Shown: piece after piece, positions 1 through 11,583 of the stretch | How the letters are laid out: each line of letters begins with the position of its first letter | Numbering within the stretch: position 1 is the stretch's first letter | Assembly (NCBI RefSeq): GCF_048128805.1 | Contig: NC_136017.1 | Location: 15,587,307 to 15,651,306, forward strand | DNA from: Centroberyx gerrardi | Taxonomy: Eukaryota > Chordata > Actinopteri > Beryciformes > Berycidae | Length of the DNA stretch: 64,000 bases | Direction of reading: 5' to 3' | Translations under genes and position numbers: made by a program | The notes under the pieces: generated by a model | The model's database searches: none | Told to the model about the DNA's origin: nothing | The model's input: only the letters and a program-made list of their open reading frames with translations

Positions 1-114
1 TTTACTCTCATTTCATTTTTATTGTAATTTGTTTTAATCTTGTAAAGCACTTTGTAACTTGTGTTAAAAAAAAGTGCTCTATAAATAAAGTTTATTATTA
101 TTATTATTACAGGC
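1..114 (+). repeat. LINE-type 3' tail with (TTA)n
   Basis: The stretch AAGCACTTTGTAACTTG followed by GTGCTCTATAAATAAAG and a short TTA microsatellite is the kind of 3' tail seen on L2-like fish LINEs and the SINEs that borrow it. Related tails recur at 826-875, 10106-10125 and 10606-10650. The 5' part lies outside the window. Confidence 0.6.
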
Positions 115-770
115 TTTTCAAGAGACAGAACCCCTGCAAAGCAGCCGGGCAGACTCTGTCTCTCCATCCACCCTGAAGCACTGTGCTGATCAGCTGTCTC
201 CGGTGCTTCACCACCTCACTGGAGACATGCCATGTACCAGCCTGCTTCAAGACCTCCACCATCATCCCCGTCCCCAAAAAGCCAAGGACCACAGGACGTT
301 GAATTATGACTGCTGCCCTCGTTTCTGTGAATTTTAGTGCTGACCTCAGCCCCTTCTCATCGCCGCATGCTGCCTCTCTTTCTTTTCTGTTTTATCCTGT
401 CTTTGTTGTTGCCCTTGATCCCGTCACTGTTTTGCCCGGCAAAAGGGGGATCCCTCCTTGCCTCAGCCCGCCCAAGGTTTCTTCCATTTTTTTCCTACTA
501 AGGTTCTTCTTGGGAGTTTTTCCTTGTGTGCAATCAGGGTCTAAGGCTGGTGGTGCCGGGTAGGTTAGGCTACGTAGAATAGGTAGACTGTTTGTCTTGC
601 TAAAATCTGTTCTGTCTGTCTTGTGCTCTTCGCTATGCTTGTCCTATATCATTTTGTTCACCATTGATTTTTGATAAGTTAGATCTAGTTAGGCTCATTC
701 TCTGTAAAGTCCTCTGAGACATGCTTGTGATAAAGGGCTATATAAATAAACAAACTTGAACTTAAAAACT
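115..770 (+). pseudogene. Truncated LINE (reverse-transcriptase remnant plus 3' tail)
   Basis: On the plus strand around 227-310 one frame reads CHVPACFKTSTIIPVPKKP, a conserved stretch of the reverse transcriptase of fish L2/Rex-like LINEs. The next conserved block (LN-Y) appears only in a shifted frame after a stop, so the copy is dead. It is followed directly by a typical 3' region (TTCTTCTTGGGAGTTTTTCC near 502) ending in GGGCTATATAAATAAACAAA at about 736-755. The rest of the ORF is missing, consistent with an internally deleted insertion. Family assignment is by recognition, not by search. Confidence 0.6.
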
Positions 771-825
771 TATTTACATCTAAAATCTTATTGCTGTATT
801 GTACTTTTTTATTCTTTTCTCAATG

Positions 826-1005
826 AAGCACTTTGTAACTTATTGTTTTCAAAAGGTGCTATGAAATAAAACTTAGCCTACCTACTGACTTACCTACTTA
901 TCATTTACAGTTTAAACAGTAGACTATATAGTATATAACTCAACCCGGCTACCATATCTATACTATCCAATGATACATAACTCTAAAAACATATGTAACA
1001 AAGTG
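826..1005 (+). repeat. Dispersed repeat fragment, also found right of the satellite
   Basis: The block from AAGCACTTTGTAACTT through GATACATAACTCTAAAAAC reappears in rearranged form at about 10490-10700 and again near 11260-11310. The satellite at 1640-9855 is therefore bracketed by members of one repeat family, as if it had expanded inside a repeat cluster. Confidence 0.5.
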
Positions 1006-1540
1006 GATATCTAATAAGGCATGGGTAGAGCACCTCAGTGATTAAGGACAAATAGATGGCAGACACTAAGTGGATATGGTAAAATAGAATTTTATTTAAA
1101 TTACAGGGCAAGGCAACCAATAAAAACAACCAAAAAGGTGGGGAACAACCCAAGCTGGCCTACAGTGAGTATCCTGCTATACGGCTGGGGAAAAGTTAAG
1201 GTTACATACAGCTGGAGAAATACTACCACAGTAAACGTGCTAAGACCATGCAGGATTAAGTAACCAATTCATTACAATTGCACAGCAAAACATACACCTA
1301 TCCACCCCAGCAAAGTAATAGTGTTAGGATACAATAAGTAAGAACAGCAATAGCTCAGGGCTAGGTTTCCCCCAAATTAAAAACAAAAATACATAGGCTA
1401 CCCCGTATATAAAATCTGCACTAAAAGCATACCAGCACATAAATACCAGAAGCCCCAATACAAGGGAACAATTGTGTGCACGCAAAAGATAAGTCTGCTG
1501 CAGAGCGAGCCGGGAGGCTTCATATGAGGAAGAACAGTCA
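1006..1540. other. Gene-free stretch
   Basis: AT-rich DNA without a convincing coding frame or recognised repeat. Nothing further can be supported. Confidence 0.4.
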
Positions 1541-1640
1541 CTCTAGGGGTGGGCGATATGAACTCAAATTAATATCACAGTATTTTTCACTGTGTGGACA
1601 GTATCGGTATTATGTCACGGTATTCAAAATTTAATTTAAT
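1541..1640. repeat. MITE-like end (GGGGTGGGCGATATG)
   Basis: The string GGGGTGGGCGATATG followed by short ATATCA/CAGTAT/CGGTAT motifs resembles the terminus of hAT-type non-autonomous elements common in vertebrates. No matching second terminus is visible on the far side of the satellite, so only one end can be claimed. Confidence 0.35.
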
Positions 1641-2219
1641 TTAAAATCAGTATCCACTTACCTGAAATACTTAACTGAAATAGCTGTGAAGACAAAATCA
1701 GTTCACACTTACCTGACATACTTACCTTATATACCCGTGAAAATAAAATCAGTATACACTTACCTGAAATACTTACCTGAAATAGCTGTGAAAACAAAAT
1801 CAGTAAACACTTACCTGAAATACTTACCTGAAATCGCTGTGGTAATAAATTTAGTATACACTTACCTGGAATACTTACCTGACATAGCTGTGAAACCAAA
1901 ATCAGTATACACTTACCTGAAATACTTACCTGATATAGCTGTGAAAACAAAATCAATATACACTTACCTTAAATACTTACCTGAAATAGCTGTGAAAGTA
2001 AAATCAGTTTACAGTTACCTCAAATAGATGTGAAAATTAATTCAGTATACACTTACCTGAAATACTTACCTGAAATAGCTGTGGTAATAAAATCAGGAAA
2101 CACTTACCTGAAATACTTACTTGACATAGCTGTGAAAACAAAAACAGTATACAATTACCTGACATACTTACTTGGTATAGCCATGAAAACAAAATCAGTT
2201 TACTTACCTGACACATTTA

Positions 2220-3230
2220 ACTGATATACCTGTGAAGACAAAATCAGTATACACTTACCTGAAACACTTACCTGATATAGGCTCTGTGAAAACAAAATCA
2301 GTATTCACTTACCTGACATACTTACCTGGTATATCTGTGAAAGAAAAATCAGTTCACTTACCTGACATACTTACCTGGTATATTTTTGAAAACAAAATCA
2401 GTTTACTTACCTCACATACTTACCTGATATAGCTGTGAAAACAAAATCAATATACACTTATCTGAAATATTTAACCTGACATAGCTATGAAAACAAGATC
2501 AGTTCACATTTACCTTAAATACTTACCTGACATAGCTATGAAAACAAGATCAGTTCACATTTACCTGAAATACTTACCTGAAATAGCTGTAGTAATAAAA
2601 TCAGGAAACACTTACCTGAAACACTTACCTGACATAGCTGTGAAAACAAAAACAGTATACAATTACCTGACATACTTACCTGGTATAGCCATGAAAACAA
2701 AATCAGTATACACTTACCTGAAACACTTACCTGATATAGGCTCTGTGAAAACAAAATCAGTATTCACTTACCTGACATATTTACCTGGTATATCTGTGAA
2801 AGAAAAATCAGTTCACTTACCTGACATACTTACCTGGTATATTTTTGAAAACAAAATCAGTTCACTTACCTCACATACTTACCTGATATAGCTGTGAAAA
2901 CAAAATCAATATACACTTATCTGAAATATTTACCTGACATAGCTATGAAAACAAGATAAGTTCACATTTACCTGAAATACTTACCTGAAATAGCTGTGGT
3001 AATAAAATCAGGAAACACTTACCTGAAACACTTACCTGACATAGCTGTGAAAACAAAAACAGTATACAATTACCTGACATACTTACCTGGTATAGCCATG
3101 AAAACAAAATCAGTTTACTTAACTGACATACTTAACTGATATACCTGTGAAGACAAAATCAGTATACACTTACCTGAAACACTTACCTGATATAGGCTCT
3201 GTGAAAACAAAATCAGTATTCACTTACCTG
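2220..3230. repeat. Higher-order repeat of about 465 bp in the satellite
   Basis: The ordered variants GGTATAGCCATG, GATATAGGCTCTGTG and GGTATATTTTTG occur in the same sequence near 2230-2400 and 2690-2860, and partly again near 3090-3230. The spacing is about 465 bp, roughly nine monomers. Confidence 0.7.
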
Positions 3231-5625
3231 ACATATTTACCTGAAATAGCTGTGAAGACAAAGTCAGTTCACACTTACCTGACATACTTACCTTGAATAC
3301 CCGTGAAGATAAAATCAGTATACACTTACCTGAAATACTTACCTGAAATAGCTGTGAAAACAAAATCAGTAAACACTTACCTGAAATACTTACCTGAAAT
3401 CGTTGTGGTAATAAATTCAGTATACACTTACCTGGAATACATACCTGACATAGATGTGAAACCAAAATCAGTATACACTTACCTGACATACTTACCTGGT
3501 ATACCTGTGAAGCTAAAATCAGTATCCCCTTACCTGAAACACTTACCTGATATAGGCTCTGTGAAAACAAAATAAGTACACTTACCTGGCATACTTACCT
3601 GACTTAGCTGTGAAAACAAAATCAGTATACACTTACCTGAAATACTTACCTGATATAGCTGTGAAAACAAAATCAGTATACACTTACCTGAAATACTTAC
3701 CTGAAATAGCTGTGAAAGTAAAATCAGTTTACACTTACCTGAAATAGATGTGAAAATTAAATCAGTATATACTTACCTGAAATAGCTGTGGTAATAAAAT
3801 CAGGAAACACTTACCTGAAATACTTACCTAACATAGCTGTGAAAACAAAAACAATATACAATTACCTGACATACTTACCTGGTATAGCCATGAAAACAAA
3901 ATCAGTATTCACTTACCTGACATACTTACCTGAAATAGCTGTGAAAACAAAATCAGTTCACTTACCTGACATACTTACCTGACAAACATGTGAAGCTAAA
4001 ATCAGTATGCCCTTACCTGAAATACTTACCTGAAATAGCTGTGAAAACAAAATCAGTTCACACTTACCTGACATACTTACCTTATATACCCATGAAGATA
4101 AAATCAGTATACACTTACCTGGCATACTTATCTGACATAGCTGTGAAAACAAAATCAGTATACACTTACCTGAAATACTTACCTGATATAGTGGTGAAAA
4201 CAAAATTAATATACACTTACCTGAAATACTTAGCTGAAATAGCTGTGGTAATAAATTCAGTATACACTTACCTGACATACTTAACTGATATACCTGTGAA
4301 AACAAAATCAGTATTCATTTACCTGACATACTTATCTGGTATATCTTTGAAAACAAAATAAGTTCACTTACCTACCATACTTACCTGATATAGCTGTGAA
4401 AACAAAATCAGTATGCACTTACCTGAAATACTTACCTGAAATAGCTGTGAAAACAAAATCAGTATGCACTTACCTGAAATACATACCTGAAATAGCTGTG
4501 AAAACAAAATCAGTATACACTTACCTGAAATATTTACCTAACATAGCTGTGAAAACAAAATCAGTATACGCTTACCTGAAATACTTATCTGAAATAGCTG
4601 TGAAAGTAAAATCAGTTTACACTTACCTGAAATAGATGTGAAAATTAAATCAGTATACACTTACCTGAAATACTTACCTGAAATAGCTGTGGTAATAAAA
4701 TCAGGAAACACTTACCTGAAATACTTACCTAACATAGCTGTGAAAACAAAAACAGTATACAATTACCTGAAATACTTACCTGAAATAGCTATGAAAATAA
4801 AATCAGTATACACTTACCTGAAATAGATGTGAAAATTAAATTAGTATACACTTACCTGAAATACTTACATGAAATAGTTGTGAAAGTAAAATCAGTTTAC
4901 AATTACCTGAAATACTTACCTGATATAGCTGTGAAAACAAAATCAGTATACACTTACATTAAATACTTACCTGAAATAGCTGTGAAAGTAAAATCAGTTT
5001 ACACTTACCTGAAATAGATGTGAAAATTAAATCAGTATACACTTACCTGAAATACTTACCTGAAATAGATGTGAAAATTAAATCAGTATACACTTACCTG
5101 AAATACTTACCTGGTATAGCCATGAAAACAAAATCAGTTTACTTACCTGACATACTTACCTGACAAACATGTGAAGTTAAAATCAGTATCCCCTTACCTG
5201 AAATACTTACCTGAAATAGCTGTGAAAACAAAATCAGCTCACACTTACCTGACATACTTACCTTATATACCCGTGAAGATAAAATCAGTATACACTTACC
5301 TGGCGTACTTACCTGACATAGCTGTGAAAACGAAATCAGTATACACTTACCTGAAATACTTACCTGATATAGTGGTGAAAACAAAATTAATATACACTTA
5401 CCTGAAATACTTACCTGAAATAGCTGTGGTAATAAATTCAGTATACACTTACCTGACATACTTAACTGATATACCTGTGAAAACAAAATCATTATTCACT
5501 TACCTGACATACTTATCTGGTATATCTTTGAAAACAAAATAAGTTCACTTACCTACCATACTTACCTGATATAGCTGAGAAAACAAAATCAGTTCACTTA
5601 CCTCACATACTTACCTGATATAGCT

Positions 5626-7347
5626 GTGAAAACAAAATCAGTATGCACTTACCTGAAATACTTACCTGAAATAGCTGTGAAAACAAAATCAGTATACACT
5701 TACCTGAAATACTTACCTGATATACCTGTGAAAACAAAATCAGTATACACTTACATTAAATACTTACATGAAATAGCTGTGAAAGTAAAATCAGTATACA
5801 CTTACCTGAAATACTTACCTGAAAAAGCTGTGGAAATAAATTCAGTATACACTTACCTGACATACTTACCTGACATAACTGTGAAAACAAAATAAGTATA
5901 CACTTACCTGACATACTTAGCTGGTATAGCCGTGAAAACAAAATCAGTTTACTTACCTGAAATACTTTCCTGACATAGCTGTGAAAACAAAATCATTTGA
6001 CACTTACCTGACATACTTACCTGGTATAGCTGTGAAAACAAAATCAGTATTCACTTACCTGACATACTTACCAGAAATAGCTGTGAAGAGAAAATCAGTT
6101 CATACTTACCTGACATACTTACCTGATATACCTGTGAAGACAAATTCAGTATACACTTACCTGAAACACTTACCTGATATAGGCTCTGTGAAAACAAAAT
6201 CAGTATTCACTTACCTGACATACTTACCTGGTATATCTTTGAAAACAAAATAAGTTCACTTATCTACCATACTTACCTGATATAGCTGTGAAAACAAAAT
6301 CAGTTCACTTACCTTACATACTTACCTGATATAGCTGTGAAAACAAAATCAGTATGCAGTTACCTGAAACTTACCTGAAATAGCTGTGAAAACAAAATCA
6401 GTATACATTTACCTGATATACTTACCTGATATAGCTGTGAAAACAAAATCAGTATACACTTACCTGAAATACTTACCTGAAATAGCTGTGAAAATAAAAT
6501 CAGTATGCACTTACCTGAAATACTTACCTGAAATAGCTGTGAAAACAAAATCAGTATACACTTACCTGAAATACTTACCTGATATACCTGTGAAAACAAA
6601 ATCAGTATACACTTACATTAAATACTTACATGAAATAGCTGTGAAAGTAAAATCAGTATACACTTACCTGAAATACTTACCTGAAAAAGCTGTGGAAATA
6701 AATTCAGTATACACTTACCTGACATACTTACCTGACATAACTGTGAAAACAAAATAAGTATACACTTACCTGACATACTTAGCTGGTATAGCCGTGAAAA
6801 CAAAATCAGTTTACTTACCTGAAATACTTTCCTGACATAGCTGTGAAAACAACATCATTTGACACTTACCTGACATACTTACCTGGTATAGCTGTGAAAA
6901 CAAAATCAGTATTCACTTACCTGACATACTTACCAGAAATAGCTGTGAAGAGAAAATCAGTTCATACTTACCTGACATGCTTACCTGATATACCTGTGAA
7001 GACAAATTCAGTATACACTTACCTGAAACACTTACCTGATATAGGCTCTGAAAACAAAATCAGTATTCACTTACCTGACATACTTACCTGGTATATCTTT
7101 GAAAACAAAATAAGTTCACTTATCTACCATACTTACCTGATATAGCTGTGAAAACAAAATCAGTTCACTTACCTTACATACTTACCTGATATAGCTGTGA
7201 AAACAAAATCAGTATGCAGTTACCTGAAACTTACCTGAAATAGCTGTGAAAACAAAATCAGTATACATTTACCTGATATACTTACCTGATATAGCTGTGA
7301 AAACAAAATCAGTATACACTTACCTGAAATACTTACCTGAAATAGCT
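5626..7347. repeat. Tandem duplication (862 bp) inside the satellite
   Basis: The block at about 5626-6487 is repeated almost exactly at 6488-7347. Diagnostic variants recur at a constant 862-bp offset: ATGAAATAGCTGTGAAAGTA near 5768 and 6630, GAAAAAGCTGTGGAAATAAA near 5821 and 6683, and the CTTTCCTGACATAGC unit near 5966 and 6828. One copy lost TG in GGCTCTGTG (near 7046), giving 860 bp afterwards. This is a recent segmental step in array growth. Confidence 0.85.
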
Positions 7348-9862
7348 GTGAAAATAAAATCAGTATACACTTACCTGAAATACTTACATGAAATAGCTGT
7401 GAAAGTAAAATCAGTTTACATTTACCTGAAATACTTACCTGATATAGCTGTGAAAACAAAATCAGTATACACTTACCTGAAATACTTACCTGAAATAACT
7501 GTGAAAATAAAATCAGTATACACTTACCTGAAATACTTACCTGAAATAGCTGTGAAAGTAAAATCAGTTTACACTTACCTGAAATAGGTGTGAAAATTAA
7601 ATCAGTATACACTTACCTGAAATACTTACCTGAAATAGATGTGAAAAGTAAATCAGTATACACTTACCTGAAATACTTACCTGAAATAGCTGTGGTAATA
7701 AAATCAGGAAACACTTACCTGAAATACTTACCTAACATAGCTGTGAAAACAAAAACAGTATACAATTACCTGACATACTTACCTGGTATAGCCATGAAAA
7801 CAAAATCAGTTTACTTACCTGACATACTTAACTGATATACCTGTGAAAACAAAATCAGTATTCACTTACCTGACATACTTAGCTGACAAACATGTGAAGC
7901 TAAAATCAGTATCCCTTACCTGAAATACCTTCCTGAAATAGCTGTGAAAACAAAATCAGTTCACACTTTCCTGACATACTTACCTTATATACCCGTGAAG
8001 ATAAAATCAGTATACACTTACCTGGCATACTTACCTGACATAGCTGTGAAAACGAAATCAGTATACACTTACCTGAAATACTTACCTGAAATAGCTGTGA
8101 AAACAAAATCAGTATACACTTACCTGAAATACTTACCTGATATACCTGTGAAAACAAAATCAGTATACACTTACATTAAATACATACCTGAAATAGCTGT
8201 GAAAGTAAAATCAGTTTACACTTACCTTAAATAGATGTGAAAATTAAATCAGTATACACTTACCTGAAATACTTACCTGAAATAGATGTGAAAATTAAAT
8301 CAGTATACACTTACCTGAAATACTTACCTGAAATAGCTGTGAAAACAAAAACAGTATACAATTACCTGACATACTTACCTGGTATAGCCATGAAAACAAA
8401 ATCAGTTTACTTACCTGACATACTTAACTGATATACCTGTGAAAACAAAATCAGTATTCACTTACCTGACATACTTAGCTGACAAACATGTGAAGCTAAA
8501 ATCAGTATCCCTTACCTGAAATACTTACCTGAAATAGCTGTGAAAACAAAATCAGTTCACATTTACCTGACATACTTACCTTATATACCTGTGAAGATAA
8601 AATCAGTATACACTTACCTGGCATACTTACCTGACATAGCTGTGAAAACGAAATCAGTATACACTTACCTGACATACTTACCTGGTATATCTTTGAAAAC
8701 AAAATAAGTTCACTTACCTACCATACTTACCTGATATAGCTGTGAAAACAAAATCAGTTCACTTACCTCACATACTTACCTGATATAGCTGTGAAAACAA
8801 AATCAGTATGCACTTACCTGAAATAGCTGAGAAAACAAAATCAGTATACACTTACCTGAAATACCTGATATAGCTGTGAAAACAAAATCAGTATTCACTT
8901 ACCTGACATACTTACCTGACAAACATGTGAAGCTAAAATCAGTATCCCCTTACCTGAAATACTTAAAAATAATACTTAAAAAATAGCTGTGAAAACAAAA
9001 TCAGTTCACACTTACCTGAAATACTTACCTGAAATAGCTGTGGTAATAAATTCAGTATACACTTACTTGACATACTTAACTGATATACCTGTGAAAACAA
9101 AATAAGTTCACTTACCTACCATACTTACCTGATATAGCTGTGAAAACAAAATCAGTTCACTTACCTTACATACTTACCTGATATAGCTGTGAAAACAAAA
9201 TCAGTATGCACTTACCTGAAATACTTACCTGAAATAGCTGTGAAAACAAAATCAGTATACACTTACCTTAAATACTTACCTGATATAGCTGTGAAAACAA
9301 AATCAGTATACACTTACCTGAAATAGCTGTGAAAATAAAATCAGTATACACTTACCTGAAATACTTACATGAAATAGCTGTGAAAGTAAAATCAGTATAT
9401 ACTTACCTGAAATACTTACCTGATATAGCTGTGAAAATAAAATCAGTATTCACTTACCTGACATACTTACCTGGTATATCTGTGAAAACAAAATCAGTTC
9501 ACTTACCTGACATACTTAACTGATATAGCTGTGAAAACAAAATCAGGTATTCACTTACCTGAAATACCTGAAATAGCTGTGAAAACAAAATCAGTTCACA
9601 CTTACCTGATATACTTACCTTATATACCTGTGAAGATAAAATCAGTATACACTTACCTGAAACACTTACCTGATACAGGCTCTGTGAAAACAAAATCAGT
9701 ACACTTACCTGGCATACTTACCTGACATAGCAGTGAAAACAAAATCAGTATACACTTACCTGAAATACTTAACTGACATAGCTATGAAAACAAAATCAGT
9801 TCACACTTACCTGACATACTTACCTGACATAGCTGTGAAAACAACATCAGAATACACTTATG

Positions 9863-9990
9863 GCGCTACACAAATTAAACACCACATTTACTGCGTGTAG
9901 ACGACGCTACACAGACAACCACATTTACTGCATATAGACTGCGCTACAGAGATAAACAACTACATTTACTGTGTGTAGACGGCACTACAC
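9863..9990. repeat. Short tandem repeat of about 40 bp, three copies
   Basis: Units beginning CGCTACAC and containing CACATTTACTGCGTGTAGAC start near 9864, 9905 and 9942, with a last partial one near 9983. It abuts the satellite and shares no obvious sequence with it. Confidence 0.7.
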
Positions 9991-10099
9991 ATAACAAAAA
10001 CAACATTTTCTTTATGAAGATCATGCTAAACTAACATCTATCCTATACTATCACATGATCTAAAATCTTATCACTATCATTTTTTTTTATTATTCTTTT

Positions 10100-11240
10100 C
10101 TCTGTGAAGCACTTTGTAACTTTTTGTTAATACAGTAGCCTATATATAGTATATAACAGGTCAGAAACCGAATTATATCAACAATTATAGACTACAGGGA
10201 TGCCTGACTCTGCTAGCTTCAGACAGCTTGCTCAGCAGATCAGAAACTGAATTGTATCAACAAACAATTGTACCAAGACCTGAGAACAGTGTATCTCCAC
10301 TCACTGCAGCTACCATATCTATACATAATTCTAAAAACGGATTTGCATGTAAATTCTTAGGAGGCTGCAGCTGACAAATATAGGCTAAAGGGACGGCTGA
10401 CTCTACTGACTTGGAATAGCCCGCTCAACATATCAGAAACCCGAACTGTATCAACAAACAATTATACAGAGACCTGAGAAGTGTATCACAACTCAAGCCG
10501 GCTACCATATCTATACTATCATATGATACATAACTCTACAAACGTATTAACATCTAAAATCTTATCACTATCATTTTTTTTGTTTTGTTGTTATTCTTTT
10601 CTTTATGAAGCACTTTGTAACTTCTAGTTTTCAAAGGTGCTATGAAATAAAACTTACTTAGTGACTTACCTACTTACCATTTACAGTTAATACAGTAGCC
10701 TATATAGTATATAACAGGTCAGAAACCAAATTATATCAACAATTATAGACTACAGGGACGCCTGACTCTGCTAGCTTCAGACAGCTTGCTCACCAGATCA
10801 GAAACCGAATTGTATCAACAAACAATTGTACCAAGACCTGAGAACAGTGTATATCAACTCACTGCAGCTACAATATCTGTACATAATTCTAAAAATGTAT
10901 TTAGGCTACATCTAAATTCTTAGGAGGCTGCAGCTGACAAATATAGGCTAAAGGGACGGCTGACTCTACTGACTTGGAATAGCCCGCTCAACATATCAGA
11001 AACCGAATTGTATCAACAAAAGTTTATACCGAGACCTGAGAACAGTGTATCACAACTCAACAATCAGACTACAGGGACACCTGACTCTGCTAGCTTGAGA
11101 TGGCCTGCTCAGCAAATCAGAAACCGAACTGTATCAACAAATATTAGCTAACGGGATGGCTGACTCTGCTGACTTGGAACAGCCAGCTCAGCAGATCAGA
11201 AACCGAATTGTATCAACAAACAATCATACCGAGATCTGAG
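10100..11240. repeat. Duplicated segment of about 560 bp plus a third partial copy
   Basis: The order CAGTAGCCTATATA, GTATATAACAGGTCAGAAAC, GACTACAGGGA, GCCTGACTCTGCTAGCTTC, GAGGCTGCAGCTGAC, GACTTGGAATAGCCCGCTC occurs at about 10130-10430 and again at about 10690-10990. A partial third copy lies at about 11050-11200. The region has no credible coding frame. Confidence 0.75.
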
Positions 11241-11349
11241 AACAGTGTATCACAACTCATTCCGGCTACTAAATCTATACTATAATATGATGCATAACTC
11301 TAAAAACCTATTTATGTCTAAAATCATACTATTTACAGTACCTACCTAT

Positions 11350-11583
11350 TCAGAGTCGCAGGTGTCTCTTGGGAGGAGGGGGGCTGCTGCTGCTGTCATC
11401 TGAGCTAGCCTTCCTCTTCCTCTGACGCATCACCACGTCTCTGGGCCTGGGCAGGGTGCAGAAGACCGACAGCAGCATGTGGCCCTCTGGACTGTAGTCC
11501 GTCAGCCTCCACCGGCCCGCCAGCTCCCCTCTCACAGAGCAGCAGACTGGAGAGAAGACCCTGAAGAAACGGCTGCCTGCCAC
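11350..11583 (-). CDS. Exon 4 of the 230-residue gene
   Basis: Entered through TTTCCAAG/GTGGCAG and ending at a stop at 11350. It encodes a Cys/Arg-containing segment (FFRVFSPVCCSVRGELAGRW) and the basic Ser/Pro tail. Intron 3 before it is only 141 bp. Confidence 0.7.
   Translation of the reverse strand: MAGSRFFRVFSPVCCSVRGELAGRWRLTDYSPEGHMLLSVFCTLPRPRDVVMRQRKRKASSDDSSSSPPPPKRHLRL

Larger units (their letters stand above)
1640..9855. repeat. 8.2-kb satellite of about 51-bp monomers carrying consensus splice signals
   Basis: Head-to-tail array of about 51-bp units, about 160 by length. The plus-strand consensus is CAGTATACACTTACCTGAAA, then TACTTACCTGAAATAGCTG, then TGAAAACAAAAT. Shorter units lacking AC after CAGTTC or CAGTTT also occur. 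Variation concentrates in the four bases after each CCTG (AAAT, ACAT, ATAT, GTAT) and in the end of the unit; ACTTACCTG is the most constant block. On the minus strand each unit gives CTGAT, TTTTGTTTTCACAG, CTATTTCAG, then GTAAGTATTTCAGGTAAGTG: a branch-point-like motif, polypyrimidine tract, 3' splice site and two CAG/GTAAGT 5' splice sites. There are no unique spacers, so it is not a CRISPR array. Because 51 is a multiple of 3, long frames stay open on both strands (plus-strand unit KTKSVYTYLKYLPEIAV); I treat these as artefacts. Expression is unknown. Confidence 0.95.

Noticed and set aside
1636..9725. Dozens of open frames of 60-130 codons on both strands of the satellite (KSVYTYLKYLPEIAV and CILILFSQLFQVSISGK units)
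   Set aside because: They follow from a 51-bp period (17 codons) lacking stops. Frames break wherever short monomers occur and no start or context is conserved.
1640..9855. CRISPR-like array
   Set aside because: Units are contiguous and similar along their whole length, without unique spacers, in a vertebrate genome.
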